NCBI RefSeq assembly: GCF_049243985.1
Contig: NC_135373.1
Location: forward strand, 8,849,501-8,913,500
Source: Paroedura picta
Lineage: Eukaryota; Chordata; Lepidosauria; Squamata; Gekkonidae
Direction: 5' to 3'
DNA: 64,000 nt
The position numbers and the translations under genes are program-made. The notes beneath the pieces were generated by a model, which saw only the letters and a program-made list of their open reading frames with translations, was not told where the DNA came from and ran no database searches. Positions 21,041 to 31,862 of this stretch are shown in pieces. Within the stretch, counting starts at the first letter, position 1; every line of letters begins with the position of its first letter.

Positions 21041-24000
21041 ACTTCTTTTCCCGATTGGGGCCTGGACAACTGCAGCATCCACACACTCATTCCTGGCCTC
21101 TGAGAATCCTTTCCAAGATACTAGATACTGGAGGTACCCCCTATGTAGACAAAGATCCAAGACACCAGGAAGCGCATTATAGGAGCATGTGGGAAGATGC
21201 CAGTCATGCAGAGGGGGAGCTTTCTTCAGTAAACTAACATGGGAAATGATGTATTTTCTAGTAAGTTGGAAGAAGTTCTCCGGGGCGGCCACCTCTTTGA
21301 CCATTTCCAGCACCTGAAAAGGGCAGATAAACTTGTAACATCAATTTTTAGTGGAAATATACACCAGGTCCCTTTTCTGCAGCTTGGGATCAGAAGACCT
21401 CTTGTTGCCAAGGGTTGCACCAAAATTGCCTAACTGACACAGCCTAATCTTCCAGAGCTGTGGGCCTCTGACCCAATTCTCCAGTGTGGGTGTCTGGGTG
21501 TGAGAGCTGGGAACAGCTGTGGCTTGTAACCATAGATTACCTCGAGGCGTCATTGTATGTGTATTCTGCCAGAGGGAGCATTGATATCTCTCAAAGACAT
21601 GATTGATGCTTTTGCCATACCATGCAACCTGTCACTTGTGCATTGCTGTCTTTCCTGTAAGCCCCTTTGATCTTGGAGTTAGTCACTCTAATTTAGATCT
21701 TAGGTGTGGATCTAGTGGGCCTGTTCTTCCTCCCTCCCTTCCCTGGCCATTTTGTCAACCAAGAGGTGGTAAAGAGGCTTCGTGTCCAAACCATTTGGTG
21801 CTGGGTGGTGCAAAGAGTAGATAAGGGGGTGGTTGGGTTAGAATCCCCAGTCTTAGCGAGGACCCCATGATGATGTAGTCATTATTCCTTTGAAGAAGAA
21901 AGGTTGGTTCTTATGTAGCACTTTTCTTCACCAGGAAAAGTCTCAAAGCGGCTTACATTCACCTTCCCTTTCCTCTCCCCACAACAGACACCCCGAGAGG
22001 AAGGTGAGGCTGAGAGAGCCCTGATATTACTGAAGAACAGAATTGGTACTTATGAGCTGCTTTTCTCTACCCGAAGGAGTCTAAAAGTGGCTTACAGTCA
22101 CCTTCCCTTTCCTCTCCCCACAACAGACACCCAGTGAGGTGGGTGAGGCTGAGAGAGCCCTGATATTCCTACTCGGTCAGAACAGCTTTATCAGTGCTGT
22201 AGTGAGCCCAAGGTCACCCAGCTTGCTGCATGTGGGGGAGTGCAGATTAGATGTCCGCACTCCTAACTGCTACACCAAGCTGGCTCTTTAATAAAAACTT
22301 TCATTTCTCAAACGAAGCCTGTTTGTTGGGAGTAATTGGAGACTCTCGCAATACCCAGTCATCCTGCTGATAATGTGTGAAGCAACTCAAATACTGTTCC
22401 AGCACCTGACTGACACATTTGCTCTGCCCATTGCTGGCTGTGTGAAAAGCAGAGATCAGACTTTGGTCAATCTCCATCAACTTCAGGATACGCTTCCAGA
22501 AGCTGGCAATAAATTGCACCCCGGCTTGAGCTTATCTTATCTGATAAGGAGTTGAGCTTCAACACATGCTGAACAAAGAGCTCAGCCAACTTCTGGGTGG
22601 AGGACAGGGAAAAACATGGCATGAAATACGTTTGTTCCAAAACAGGTCCTCCACCACCCAAATAGCTGTTTTGCCAAGGCTGGTGGGTAGATTAGATCTA
22701 AAGACCATGGAAATAGCCAGCCAAGAGCAGTGCAGGGTCTTCTTATCACACTGAACTATATGTCTACAAAAACCTGGACACCAGAATTGCCTGCGAACCA
22801 GGTTGTAGGATTTCAGAAAATGAAAGTGCCCAGCAGCCTTGCTATTGGGGCAAGTCTCTAGGAATATTCTGAACTGTAATGGGGTCTATTTCAATCCCCT
22901 GTGTGGAAACCCTATAGCTTAAGTAGTCAATGTGCTCCTGGTGGAAAGCACATTTAGACAATTTAGCATATCGCTGGCTCTCGAGTAATTGCTTCGGAAC
23001 CTCCCTTACTAGAAGAGCGTTGTCCTCCATGTTTTGCTATAAATCAGATCATCATCACATAAAAAAAACAACCCCCTGTATAGTAGATCCCTCAGTCAAT
23101 TATATTCATGAACACAACCGGGGCCCCTCTAAGGCTGAAAGGCATAAACAGGTACACAAAGTGTCCCATGGGGTGTTAAAAGCTGTTTTCCATTTATCCC
23201 ATGCTAAATTCTTATTCTGAAGTATGCTTCCCTTAGGTCTAATTTTGTGAAAACCTTGCCCCTCTCCCCCTAGGTTCCCCAACAGGTTATTGATCAAAGG
23301 GATTGGGTAGGCACTGGAACTCAATGTGGTGTTAATGGACCAATATTCTGTGCACAGGTAGAGGGAACCGGAACTGCCATGGATGAAGTCACCACGTATC
23401 AAATTCTTTCACAAAATGTTCCTTAACCCCTCTAGCAATCCCTGGCTCATATTGTAGATCTTCACTTTGGGGAACACCACATCCAGCTTCAGCTCAATCG
23501 AACATCCCAAACTCTGTGGAGAGGTAGCTGGTTGCACTCTGTCTCCTCAAACGCCTCTTGCAAGTCCCAATAGCATTCTGGTAGCTCCTCCAACTCTGCT
23601 ATCGATGCCCCCACTCGTACCCGAGAATACCTCGAAGCTACCTCGCAGCCCACTTTAGTGAGATCGGCTAGTTTGGAGCCGATCAGGTGACCTGAACATT
23701 TTGGAAGGGAAAACACCAGGGCTCCTTCATCCCATAAAAAGAGCAGATTGTGGAGCTTGAGTCACTCATTCTCAAGATCATGGGGTAAACAGCTATGGAG
23801 GCCACTGTTATACTGCTAGTCTCTCAGTGTCGCCCAGTGATCAAAAAGAAAGTCTCTATCCCATCCACAATTGCCCTGCCCAACCGGTTTCCCATTCATT
23901 AACTCAGAAATCAGTGGTTTGGTGAGTTAGTTAGACTTGTGTCCTTATCCTTCCACTATGGTGGGGCTGATCAGGCAGATGCTGCATCCAGACTCCAGCA

Positions 24001-24130
24001 CCCCCCAGATGGTCAACTGGGCCCCTGTGCGCTCATTCACATAGGTCATAGAAACTAGGGGGGGCGCCAAATCACTCACTGCATCTAGAGCTCCTTGTCT
24101 CAACCTGCTGTTTGGCACTGGCAGAGTCAA
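21040..24130 (-). mobile_element. Ty3/Gypsy LTR retrotransposon fossil with chromodomain
   Basis: Minus-strand parts in family order: a retropepsin-like region (about 23945-24130), reverse transcriptase (about 22840-23400), the end of integrase core (about 22300-22520) and a chromodomain-like end (about 21035-21313, YLVSWKGFSEA). The chromodomain places it near the chromovirus branch. It is clearly broken, with many breaks, and old. A SINE multimer (21885-22292) lies inside it. Its LTRs were not recognised. 24235-25230, next to it, holds nothing I can name. Confidence 0.7.
21885..22292 (-). repeat. tRNA-derived SINE dimer inside the Gypsy fossil
   Basis: Two successive 3' units (each with TTCACCTTCCCTTTCCTCTC and GAGAGAGCCCTGATAT) are followed by one body and head on the minus strand (TGCACTCCCCCACATG-like, then the tRNA head at about 22260-22290). 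Confidence 0.75.
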
Positions 24131-24232
24131 TATGGGGTGGTTTGCCAGTGCCTTCCCCAGTCATTACCGTTTACCCCCCAGCAAGCTGGGTACTCATTTT
24201 ACCGACCTTGGAAGGATGAAAGGCTGTTATAT
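24110..24232 (-). repeat. Sauria-type SINE fragment
   Basis: Contains GGGGTGGTTTGCCAGTGCC and the GTCATTACCGTTTACCCCCC block seen at 300-420. Truncated on both sides. Confidence 0.65.
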
Positions 24233-25289
24233 AATTATTAATACTTACTGGAAGCTAGATCCCTTCATGGGCTCTCCCAATCCCCTTGGGACCCCAACTC
24301 ATACCTTGAGACTGTTTTCCAGTCTGTGCTCCCAGACATCATGTTCCCATGCTCCTCCCAACCTTGGGAGCACAGAATACCCCCAAGCTCAAGGTCTGAG
24401 ATGAAACAGGCATGAAATAAGAGTGCATCCAGACTCCTGCATCCTGGGAAAGGGTCACAACTTCAGGGTTAGTTTCCCAGTCAGGGCAAGGCATGCTGGG
24501 AGAGTGGTCAAGACTTTGGCCAAGGTAAACCAGGCCACCACCCCACAGGCAGTACGAATTCCCAAGACCCATAGGAACCCTCAAGCTGCTGCAAGAATAA
24601 AACCAAAATCCCAAACCAAAACATGGCAGGATCGGAACGGATTGTCACCAATGGCTGAATTGTCCAGGAAGGCAATGTAGGGCAATGTGTGTCACATGCA
24701 TGAGAAGACGTCTGTGGAAGGTCATTGTGTGAGGGATACCAGCTTAGAGCATGAATGGACAGAGACTTGGAAAGTGGCAGAGATAATATTTGTGAAAATT
24801 AGAGGTCAATTTGAAAAGGCTGATATACCACCAAACTCAAGTTCATTTCAAACGGCAGAAAGAAACTCATTCAGAGAAAAAAAAGTTATTTCCTCAAAGA
24901 TCTCTTGTGCTTTATAGACAGGAATGGGCAAAGAAATGGAAGGGTATCTGAATTCGGAGCCAGTCTTCTGCCTTCAAAAGTACAAGCTGCTTTTGGGAAA
25001 GAAAAAATTGGCCTAAGTCCACTCAACCCCAATACAGGTTATGCTGGAGCCCCACACTGCCAACAGAACTCTGGACATCATCTCCAAGGCAGAATGGTCT
25101 TCCTCCTGCATTCACATCACTCTCCCGGCGAGTATTTGGAAAGCAAGCCCACCTGTCCAGAGAGAAAAGCCATGTGACTGGGGTAGAAGATGAGATAGCA
25201 TCACTGGAAGTATCTGGACCTCCAGCCTCCAGGGGTCTCCCTCTTTGTGTCCCTGGAATCAACTTCTGACCCGCCATGTTGGTGTACCC

Positions 25290-25540
25290 CAATATAAATC
25301 TACGGTGTAGCCTCATTTGGAACACTGGGGACAGTTCTAGACACTACAGCTTAAGAAAAGATATAGCATTGGGAAAGATGCAGAAAAGGGCATCTAATAT
25401 GCTTAAGGTGGTGGAACCATGTTCCCTGTGAGGAAAGATTAATGAGGTTAGGGTTCTAGCTTGGAGAAACGACGACTGAGGGGGTGACATGACAGAGCTT
25501 TACAAAACTATGCATGGGATAGAGAAGGCAGAGGAATTGT
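25290..25540 (+). mobile_element. Old CR1-type LINE fragment
   Basis: Reads as the same region as other CR1 copies (GGAACACTGGGGACAGTTCT; AGGTTAGGGTTCTAGCTTGG; GTGACATGACAGAGCTTTAC). It is more diverged than the other copies. The 3' end is unclear. Confidence 0.5.
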
Positions 25541-25741
25541 CCAACCAGAAGTGTCCTCAAACCACTAATGCCTACTAATAAACGAGAGTTTATTTACGGT
25601 AGAATTCATGGGCTCCTGAACATATAAGTTAGTCTTAAATTTGGGCATGTGGTATTTTGGTGATTCAAGAGGCCAACATAGGGCTGCCAGGCATTCTGCT
25701 ATCATGGAAGACTTCTAACTGGCAGATTTCTAGACTCCATT

Positions 25742-26165
25742 CCTGGCCTAAGGGAGGCTCGCCTGGCCTCGACTAGGGCCAGGGCCTTTTCGGTCCTGGC
25801 CCCTACCTGGTGGAGTGAGCGCCTGGTGGAGCTGCGGGCCCTCGAAGAGCTTTCTGCTTTCTGAAGGGCCTGCAGAACAGAGCTCTTCCACCAGGTCTAT
25901 GGTCAGGACCAGTGCTAGAGTCATGTTGGGGCCCCCTCTCTGGTTGGAGCGATATCCTCTAGCTCTGAACATCATAACCCAGACTACCTCTGATAGTTAT
26001 AACATCGAGCAGGGACTTGCCATCTGGATACTGGATTTTAATGGGGTTTTAATGGGCAATTGTTTTATTGCATTATGTTTTATTGTACCACAATTCTGGG
26101 ATTATGTAACCCGCCACAAGCCAATTGGGAGTAGTGGGCTAAACATCAAAATAATAAATAAATAA
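25742..26165 (+). mobile_element. L2-like LINE 3' end
   Basis: Coding remnant (CAGGGCCTTTTCGGTCCTGG; GGTGGAGCTGCGGGCCCTCG), then a 3' UTR ending in AATAATAAATAAATAAG. 5'-truncated. It lies just downstream of copy B exon 3 on the opposite strand. Confidence 0.75.
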
Positions 26166-26489
26166 GTGACAGCAGGAAAAAGGAATTAAAAAAAAAATCA
26201 GCAGAAACCATAGAGTTCCTGGTGATTCCTAGAACTACCTTACACTACTTCTGTGTTTCCCCTGAAAGTGATGTCATAGCATGACAACCATGCACCCCGA
26301 TCTCCCTACCCCAACCCAGATTACACGGGGAAGGATTTCTCTTCTGGTGCATCATAAAATATCGTATATCTAGGAAGACTCCTTGATATTGAAGCATGAC
26401 CATGTGGTAATGAGACATACCGGAGAGGTCTAATAAGTGTATGGGAGTGTTGGGGGCAGTAAATACATCCCTGTTTGGCACATACTCAC

Positions 26490-26612
26490 TCGTTAGCAGG
26501 AACAGAGGGCCAGAGGCCCATCCTACAGCAAGGGACCATCCATATTGCCCAAATCTGAAGTTATGATTGTACACTCCTGTGAAAATGGACATGGCGACCA
26601 GGGCACAAAGAC
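26490..26612 (-). CDS. Paralogue B coding exon 3
   Basis: 123 bp: GLCALVAMSIFTGVY through GPLFLLT. The acceptor is ACTCCTAG and the donor A|GTGAGTATG. The intron start GTGAGTATGT matches that of copy A exon 3. Confidence 0.87.
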
Positions 26613-29600
26613 CTAGGAGTGGAAGAAGAGATATATCCCTTAGGATCTACTTATGCCTGCAAAGCTCCTATTTACCCTACTAGAGAGCTGACCTGATGGA
26701 ATTATATGTGGGATGTCATAAAATCAACCCCCTCCCCCACCACCACCACAAGAAGATCCCTGTTGGATCAGACCAACAGTCCATCTCGTCCACTCCAGTG
26801 CATGTCTTGCTCACCGGTGTAAGTGGAGAGTCAATTTTTTGAGGACTGATTTGACTGCTGACTGAACAGTGCATGGTGGTTTGCTAGGTTGCTTCATGGT
26901 AGCCCTTCTGAATGCTGCAGTATGGTGCAAGCGCCTTTTTCATCGGCGGTGAGCACCATTTTCCCAGCCCTGCTATCAGAGGGTTTCTGAGAACTTTTTT
27001 TTTTTTAAACTGGTCATTACTTTGTGAAGGGTTCAGTGTTCCAGTGCTTCAGTCTGTGAATTCTCAGCTTTGGTCTTTTAGATGTTAAGTCACTAGTTCT
27101 TTTCTTTGTGGAGTTATAAGGGGAAAGATGCAGTACAGTTCTCCCCTTATAAACCTGCAAAGAACAAGGCTAGAGAGATTTTTTTGAAATGAAAATAAGA
27201 GAGAAAGAAAATTGTCCAACTCAAGGTGTCCACTCAAGGTGTTCTCAAACCACTAATACCTGTTAATAAACGTTGAGAGTTTATTTACTGAAGAATTCAC
27301 AGGCTCCTGAACAGTTTTCTATTGCCCCAGAGGGTCAGACCAGAATCAATGGGCTGATATTAATTGAAAAGAATCTTCGACTAAACATCTGGAAGACGTT
27401 CCCGACAGAGTGGTTCCTCAGTGGAACAGGCTTCTCAGGAGTTGGTGGGTTCTCCTTCTTTGGAAGTTTTAAGCAAAGTCAGGGGTAGTCAAACTGCAGC
27501 CTGCCAACTGTCCATGGACTACAATTCCCATGAGCTCCTGCCAGCGAACGCTGGCAGGGTCTCATGGGAATTGTAGTCCATGGGCATCTGGAGGACCACA
27601 GGTTGACTACCCTGGTCTCATTGAAGCAAACAGCTTGTCTGCATTGGACGGTGCAAAAACAACATAACTTTGGCTCATGGGAATTGTAGTCCATGGACAT
27701 TTGGAGCGCCGCAGTTTGACTACCCCTGGGCTAGATGGTCATCTGACAGAAATGCTGATTTTATGAATTTAGGCAGATTGTGAGTGGGTGGGCAGGTAGT
27801 TGTGGGTTCGTGCCTTGTGCAGGGCGTTGGACTAGATCACCCTGGAGGCCCCTTCCAACTCTACGATTCTATGAAAGCTATGAGGTCAGTAGTTTGCACG
27901 CTGCGTGAGAGCGTCCCGAATCCACTGTCCGTCTATTGATCAAGGTCTACTGTTACGCGAGAAGAAGAAAGGCGCCTTCCTCTCAGTACGGAAATTGGTT
28001 CATCTTCACATGGCAACCCTCTTTGATGGACTACCTGCCACCAAGCTGGCCACGGCTGCGATCTTGGCTGCTGGGACGGAGGAGGAGCGGCAAACCAAGG
28101 CCCAGAGCACAAAAACGGAGACGATGCCGGCGAAAAGCCCCACGAACAGGAAGAAACGAGTGGCATGGATATAGCCTACAGCAAACCGGAAAAGAGAGAA
28201 AAAGGGAAGGAGATCATGTGTCTCAATCGGTAGGCAATACAGGATGTCACAGGAGGAGGCAGCTTCTGCACCCGGCAGGGCGGAACCCGTTGCCGGCTGC
28301 AGTGGGGGAACAGACCAGGTGGAATTGCAAGGAAAGAGGAATTTCCTTCCTCTTTCCTTGCAACTAACTGCACAGTGGCTCATGTCTTGGGTTGCTCTGC
28401 AGCACCTGGACCCTTGAGGGAGGGTTGGGGGACTAAGACTACTTACCAGGTGTTCTGACCATAGGGCTCCTGACAATTCCTAAAAGTACCTAGAGGTGAA
28501 GAGGATGGCTCCTGCAATGGGGGGGGGGGCGATGACGATGACCCTGCTCTTGCAATAGCCTTGACCTGGATAGCCCAGGAGAACCCGATCCTATCATCTC
28601 TCCCCAGATGAGACCTGAGGACCACCTAGTTTTACAGCTCAGCTCCAGGGGACAGAGATCAATCCCCTGGAGAAAATGGTGGCTTTGGAGTGTGGACACT
28701 ATAGCATTAGACTCCACCGGGGTCCCTCCCTGCCCCAACTTGACGGAGTAGGGGTTGAACTTTTCACTTTTGTTATGCTATGAAATGCTGCAATTCCTAC
28801 GGTGCCCATTCAATGGTTAAACATTTTTTGTGACAGTGCAAAGTTCTGTAATATCCAGTAATGTTTTCTTCTTCTTCTTCTTCTTCTTCTTCTTCTTCTT
28901 CTTCTTCTTCTTCTTCTTCTTCTTCTTCTTCTTCTTCTTCTTCTTCTTCTTCTTCTTCTTCTTCTTCTTCTTCTTCTTCTTCTTCTTCTCTGTAACTTGG
29001 CTTTTGGAATTATTTCTTAATCCAAATGGCCTTGATTGTGAGACGGATATACTTGACTGTCTCTTGAAATGCTGCCAGTATGGCCTATGCTGATGTGTTA
29101 AGCTGCACTCTTTCCAAGGCCAGTGGAAGTAACTGGAATTGTTGATACTAAACCACTGGAGTTTGGCGGAGGGCTGGGAGGAACGGAAAATTGCCTTTTG
29201 GGGCCTTTCCGGTGACTTTGCAAAATGGCAAAGGGTGGTCCAGGTGGGATGTGCAAAGGGTGGAGACCTTAGGTTATTGGTTTGACCCGTAGGGGCATCA
29301 CTTTTACCCACCTCTGATGAAAAGTTATATAATTTCATGTATCTCTATCGTTTGATGCACAGGCTCTTTTGGGATCATCTTTTGTTCTTCTGCAGTTGAA
29401 TAAAATCATAAAAGGTGTTCCAGTCTAGTGGTCACTATATTTGGGCACTACAAAATGCTCGGACCAGTCCCAGGCCTCTCAAACTCCTTCCTACTCCCAG
29501 CTCCACCCCCAAAGTCTCCATCAGGTTACTCTTCATTTCAAGATGGTTATTCATTTTCAGTGTATTACATATTCTTTAGGCACAGTTTCTCACAGCTTGT

Positions 29601-31283
29601 ACTTGCCTCTCAGCCTTGGGGTTTCAAGCTGGAGGTCATTCAAGCCCTAGATATGGTCAGAAGCGCTATGCTTCTGCCAGGCTTCAGTCCCAACAAGGTA
29701 CTGCTGTGTTAACTTGCTTGCTCTCTGTAAACTCAGTCTTTTGCACCAAGTCAAGGATTCGTGTTTTCGAGCAATCGGAAGAAACCTCACGGAGATGAGT
29801 ATTAACAACCACAGCCTAATATGTTTAGGTCTGTGAGTTTTGCTGGAAAGTTGCTGTGGATTTGGGAGTGGATCCTGGGGAGGGCAAGGTTTGGGGAGGG
29901 GAGAGGCCTCAGTTGGATATAATACCATAAAGTCCACCGTGCAAAGCACCTCTTTTCTCCAAACGAACTGACCTCTGTGGTCTTGAGATCAGCTGTAGGA
30001 GTGTGGGAGCTCCATGCCCACCTGGAGGTTGGCAACCCTAGTTCGTACACTGCACTCTGGAAATTTCTAGCTGGGCCCGCGCAAAGCAAAAAGCAAAAAG
30101 CAAAAAGCAAAAAGCAAAAAGCAAAAAGCAAAAAGCAAAAAGCAAAAAGCAAAAAGCAAAAAGCAAAAAGCAAAAAGCAAAAAGCAAAAAGCAAAAAGCA
30201 AAAAAGCAAAAAGCAAAAAGCAAAAAAGCAAAAAGCAAAAAAGCAAAAAGCAAAAAGCAAAAAACGGATTCAGCTTGATTCGGCACGAATCTGATTCAAC
30301 TGAATCATCCAATTCAGGTTCAGGGTCTCAAACCTCATTGTATTACTGGAAACCAACGTGGTTTCTCTCTGAAATGATCTTCCCCTGTCCGGTCAGTCAT
30401 GTCTGCCATGGGAGTCGCATCCTTAGAATTTAATTCTCAGGGACCTTCAGTCCCATCCGAACAGGAAGCGGTGCAGGGAGCTGGTGTATGAACCACTGGC
30501 AAAAGAAGCTTAGGTGCCAGTTAGCTGAGAAGGGTGGTCCTGGGTTAGCTCTGTGGACATGCCGCCATTGTAAGTAGTAAGTTCCTACCTGGGGATTCCT
30601 TTAAGCCAGGGGTAGTCAAACTGCGGCCCTCCAGATGCCCATGGACTACAATCCCCATGAGCCCCTGCCAGCGAATGCTGGCAGGGGCTCATGGGGATTG
30701 TAGTCCATGGACATCTGGAGGGCCGCAGTTTGACTACCCCTGCTTTAAGCTATGTTGTGGAGGAGGGAAGGATTCCATCAGGGACCTCTGCAGTACTGGG
30801 GATGGGGACACGGGAACCTTCCTTCCCTGCATTCTATTTTGAGTTAGAAAAACAGAATGGGTGGAGGCAGGACCCCAACCTCCCCTACTCAGTGGTGGCC
30901 CCAGGTAGTGCTGTTTCCTTGAGGCTCAGCATTCAAAATGGCGGCTTGTGTCCATGGGGCGAGCCCTGGGACGCACATCTTGCACATGTGTAGCCTGTCT
31001 GGGCACATAATCAGTTTCTCTGATGCATCAACCGGGGACATCTCAGCAAAATGGCACTGTGGGAGTGGGGGGGGGGACCCCTGCTCTAGTCACCTTCTTC
31101 TAAGACAGGGAAGTGCTTACCGTGCACATCCATCCCATAGGCCTGGCAGATGACCCCTTGGCAAACTTGCCACAGGCCTGTGTGGTCTGGGCCTGTCACC
31201 CAGTAGTCCGAGACCAGGGCAGCAAGGAGCAGGCTGAGGCCGATGGAACCGAAGACGGCAGTGCCAATGTGCAGGGCGCCCAT
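26490..31283 (-). CDS. LIM2/CLDND2-like paralogue B (PMP22/claudin family), last exon not found
   Basis: Coding exons at 31121-31283, 28035-28175 and 26490-26612, in one frame, with phase 1 introns of 2945 and 1422 bp. The product starts MGALHIGTAVFGSIG. TM1 is residues 8-28, loop 1 has GLWQVC with C-x4-C, exon 2 opens GYIHATRFFLFVG, and exon 3 holds MSIFTGVY and GWASGPLFLL. GLWQ-x-C also matches human CLDND2, and YIHATR resembles both LIM2 and NKG7. It is closest to copy A in this window (shared GLWQ-x-C, YGM-D/E-V, YIHATR, FTG-x-Y, GWAS), so a tandem duplication is likely. The ATG has a good context (AGA-ATG-G). The last exon, with the end of TM4 and the tail, was not found in the repeat-filled DNA below 26490. 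Whether it is the CLDND2 orthologue or a reptile-specific LIM2-like gene is open. Confidence 0.85.
27280..27885 (+). mobile_element. CR1 LINE split by palindromic MITEs
   Basis: 27310-27479 carries the CR1 block encoding WNRL-like sequence (CAGAGTGGTTCCTCAGTGGA). After a MITE interruption at 27480-27728 it resumes with CTAGATGGTCATCTGACAGA and runs to the 3' terminal GATTCTATGA at 27875. Confidence 0.8.
27480..27728. mobile_element. hAT palindromic MITEs, one full and one half copy
   Basis: The first palindrome is at 27480-27613. A second half copy, with ATGGGAATTGTAGTCCATGG, ends at 27728 in GTTTGACTACCCCTG. The right flank GGCTAGAT has the expected central TA; the left flank does not match, so this is a composite. 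Confidence 0.75.
28035..28175 (-). CDS. Paralogue B coding exon 2
   Basis: 141 bp, 6 bp shorter than exon 2 of copy A. GYIHATRFFLFVGLF through VASLVA. The acceptor is TTGCTGTAG and the donor CAG|GTAGTC. Confidence 0.87.
28550..28745 (+). repeat. GGGTTGCCA-type MITE fragment
   Basis: Contains GGGACAGAGATCAATCCCCT, GAGAAAATGGTGGCTTTGGA and GGGTCCCTCCCTGCCCCAA, as in the family. It lies in intron 1 of copy B. Confidence 0.45.
28868..28989 (+). repeat. (TTC)n microsatellite, ~40 units
   Basis: About 120 bp of almost pure TTC in intron 1 of copy B. Confidence 0.97.
29640..29800 (+). repeat. Unclassified repeat, partner of 44935-45085
   Basis: Shared ordered blocks: CAACAAGGTACTG, TTAACTTGCTTGCTCTC, AACTCAGTCTTTTGCACC, TTTCGAGCAAT. 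Same orientation in both copies. Possibly part of an old retroelement end; not classified. Confidence 0.5.
29840..30040 (-). repeat. GGGTTGCCA-type MITE
   Basis: The right end reads GGAGGTTGGCAACCCTAG. The interior has GGGGAGGGCAAGGTTTGGGG and a CATAAAGTCC block typical of the family. The left end has decayed. Confidence 0.6.
30081..30263 (+). repeat. (GCAAAAA)n heptanucleotide tract
   Basis: About 25 units of a 7-bp motif with a few 8-bp variants near the right end. The unit carries no stop in either direction, so long lysine-rich or phenylalanine/leucine-rich open frames arise on both strands without being genes. Confidence 0.95.
30607..30742. mobile_element. hAT palindromic MITE, 136 bp
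   Basis: Perfect 8-bp duplication CTTTAAGC at 30599-30606 and 30743-30750. In intron 1 of copy B, about 380 bp from the donor side of exon 1. Confidence 0.93.
31121..31283 (-). CDS. Paralogue B coding exon 1
   Basis: Residues 1-54 plus one base. The donor is CACG|GTAAGC. An acceptor-like TTCCCCTCAG ends at 31315, so this exon may carry 30 bases of 5'UTR. Confidence 0.87.
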
Positions 31284-31862
31284 TCTGAGAGGTTGTCTGG
31301 TCTGGACGGCAGAGCTGAGGGGAACCTAGAGAGGGCAAGAGGGCAAGGTTTAGCCACAGCCAGCCTCCCCTCAGAAAGCAGAGAGATGCCAACAGAAGGG
31401 GTTATCCTAAGCGTTGACATATGAAATGGGTCTCCTCCTTTGCCCTGCCCTCCCCCACCAGCATCTAAGTTTTATCGATGAGGTGGCAAGCAAGAAGCTC
31501 ATGGTCTACCTTGTCAAACGCTGATAAGAGCAGCGCTCATCCACCTCGGTCCTCCTCGGTCACCAGAGATCATCGATCGGATTGACTAGAGCTGTCTCCA
31601 CCCTATGTCCAGGGCAGAAACCTGACTGGAATGCCTCCAGAACCAATGCTTCATCCAGGAATGCTAGCAGCTCGTCTGTGGCAGCCTTTTTCAACCACCT
31701 TCCCTTGAAATGGGTGGTGCGATCCAGGATAGTGACTACCTGGGTCCAGCAATGGTTTCTTCAACAAGGGAGAGGTGAATGCCTCTTTCAAACCATCTGG
31801 GAGGGCCCTTCCTACCTTCTCGCTGCCTGTTTTTAGGAGCCATGAGGAGCAGGGGTCTAGAG

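Noticed and set aside
28817-30312. Long Lys-rich or Phe/Leu-rich open frames
   Set aside because: Products of (TTC)n and (GCAAAAA)n tracts, which lack stops in several frames.
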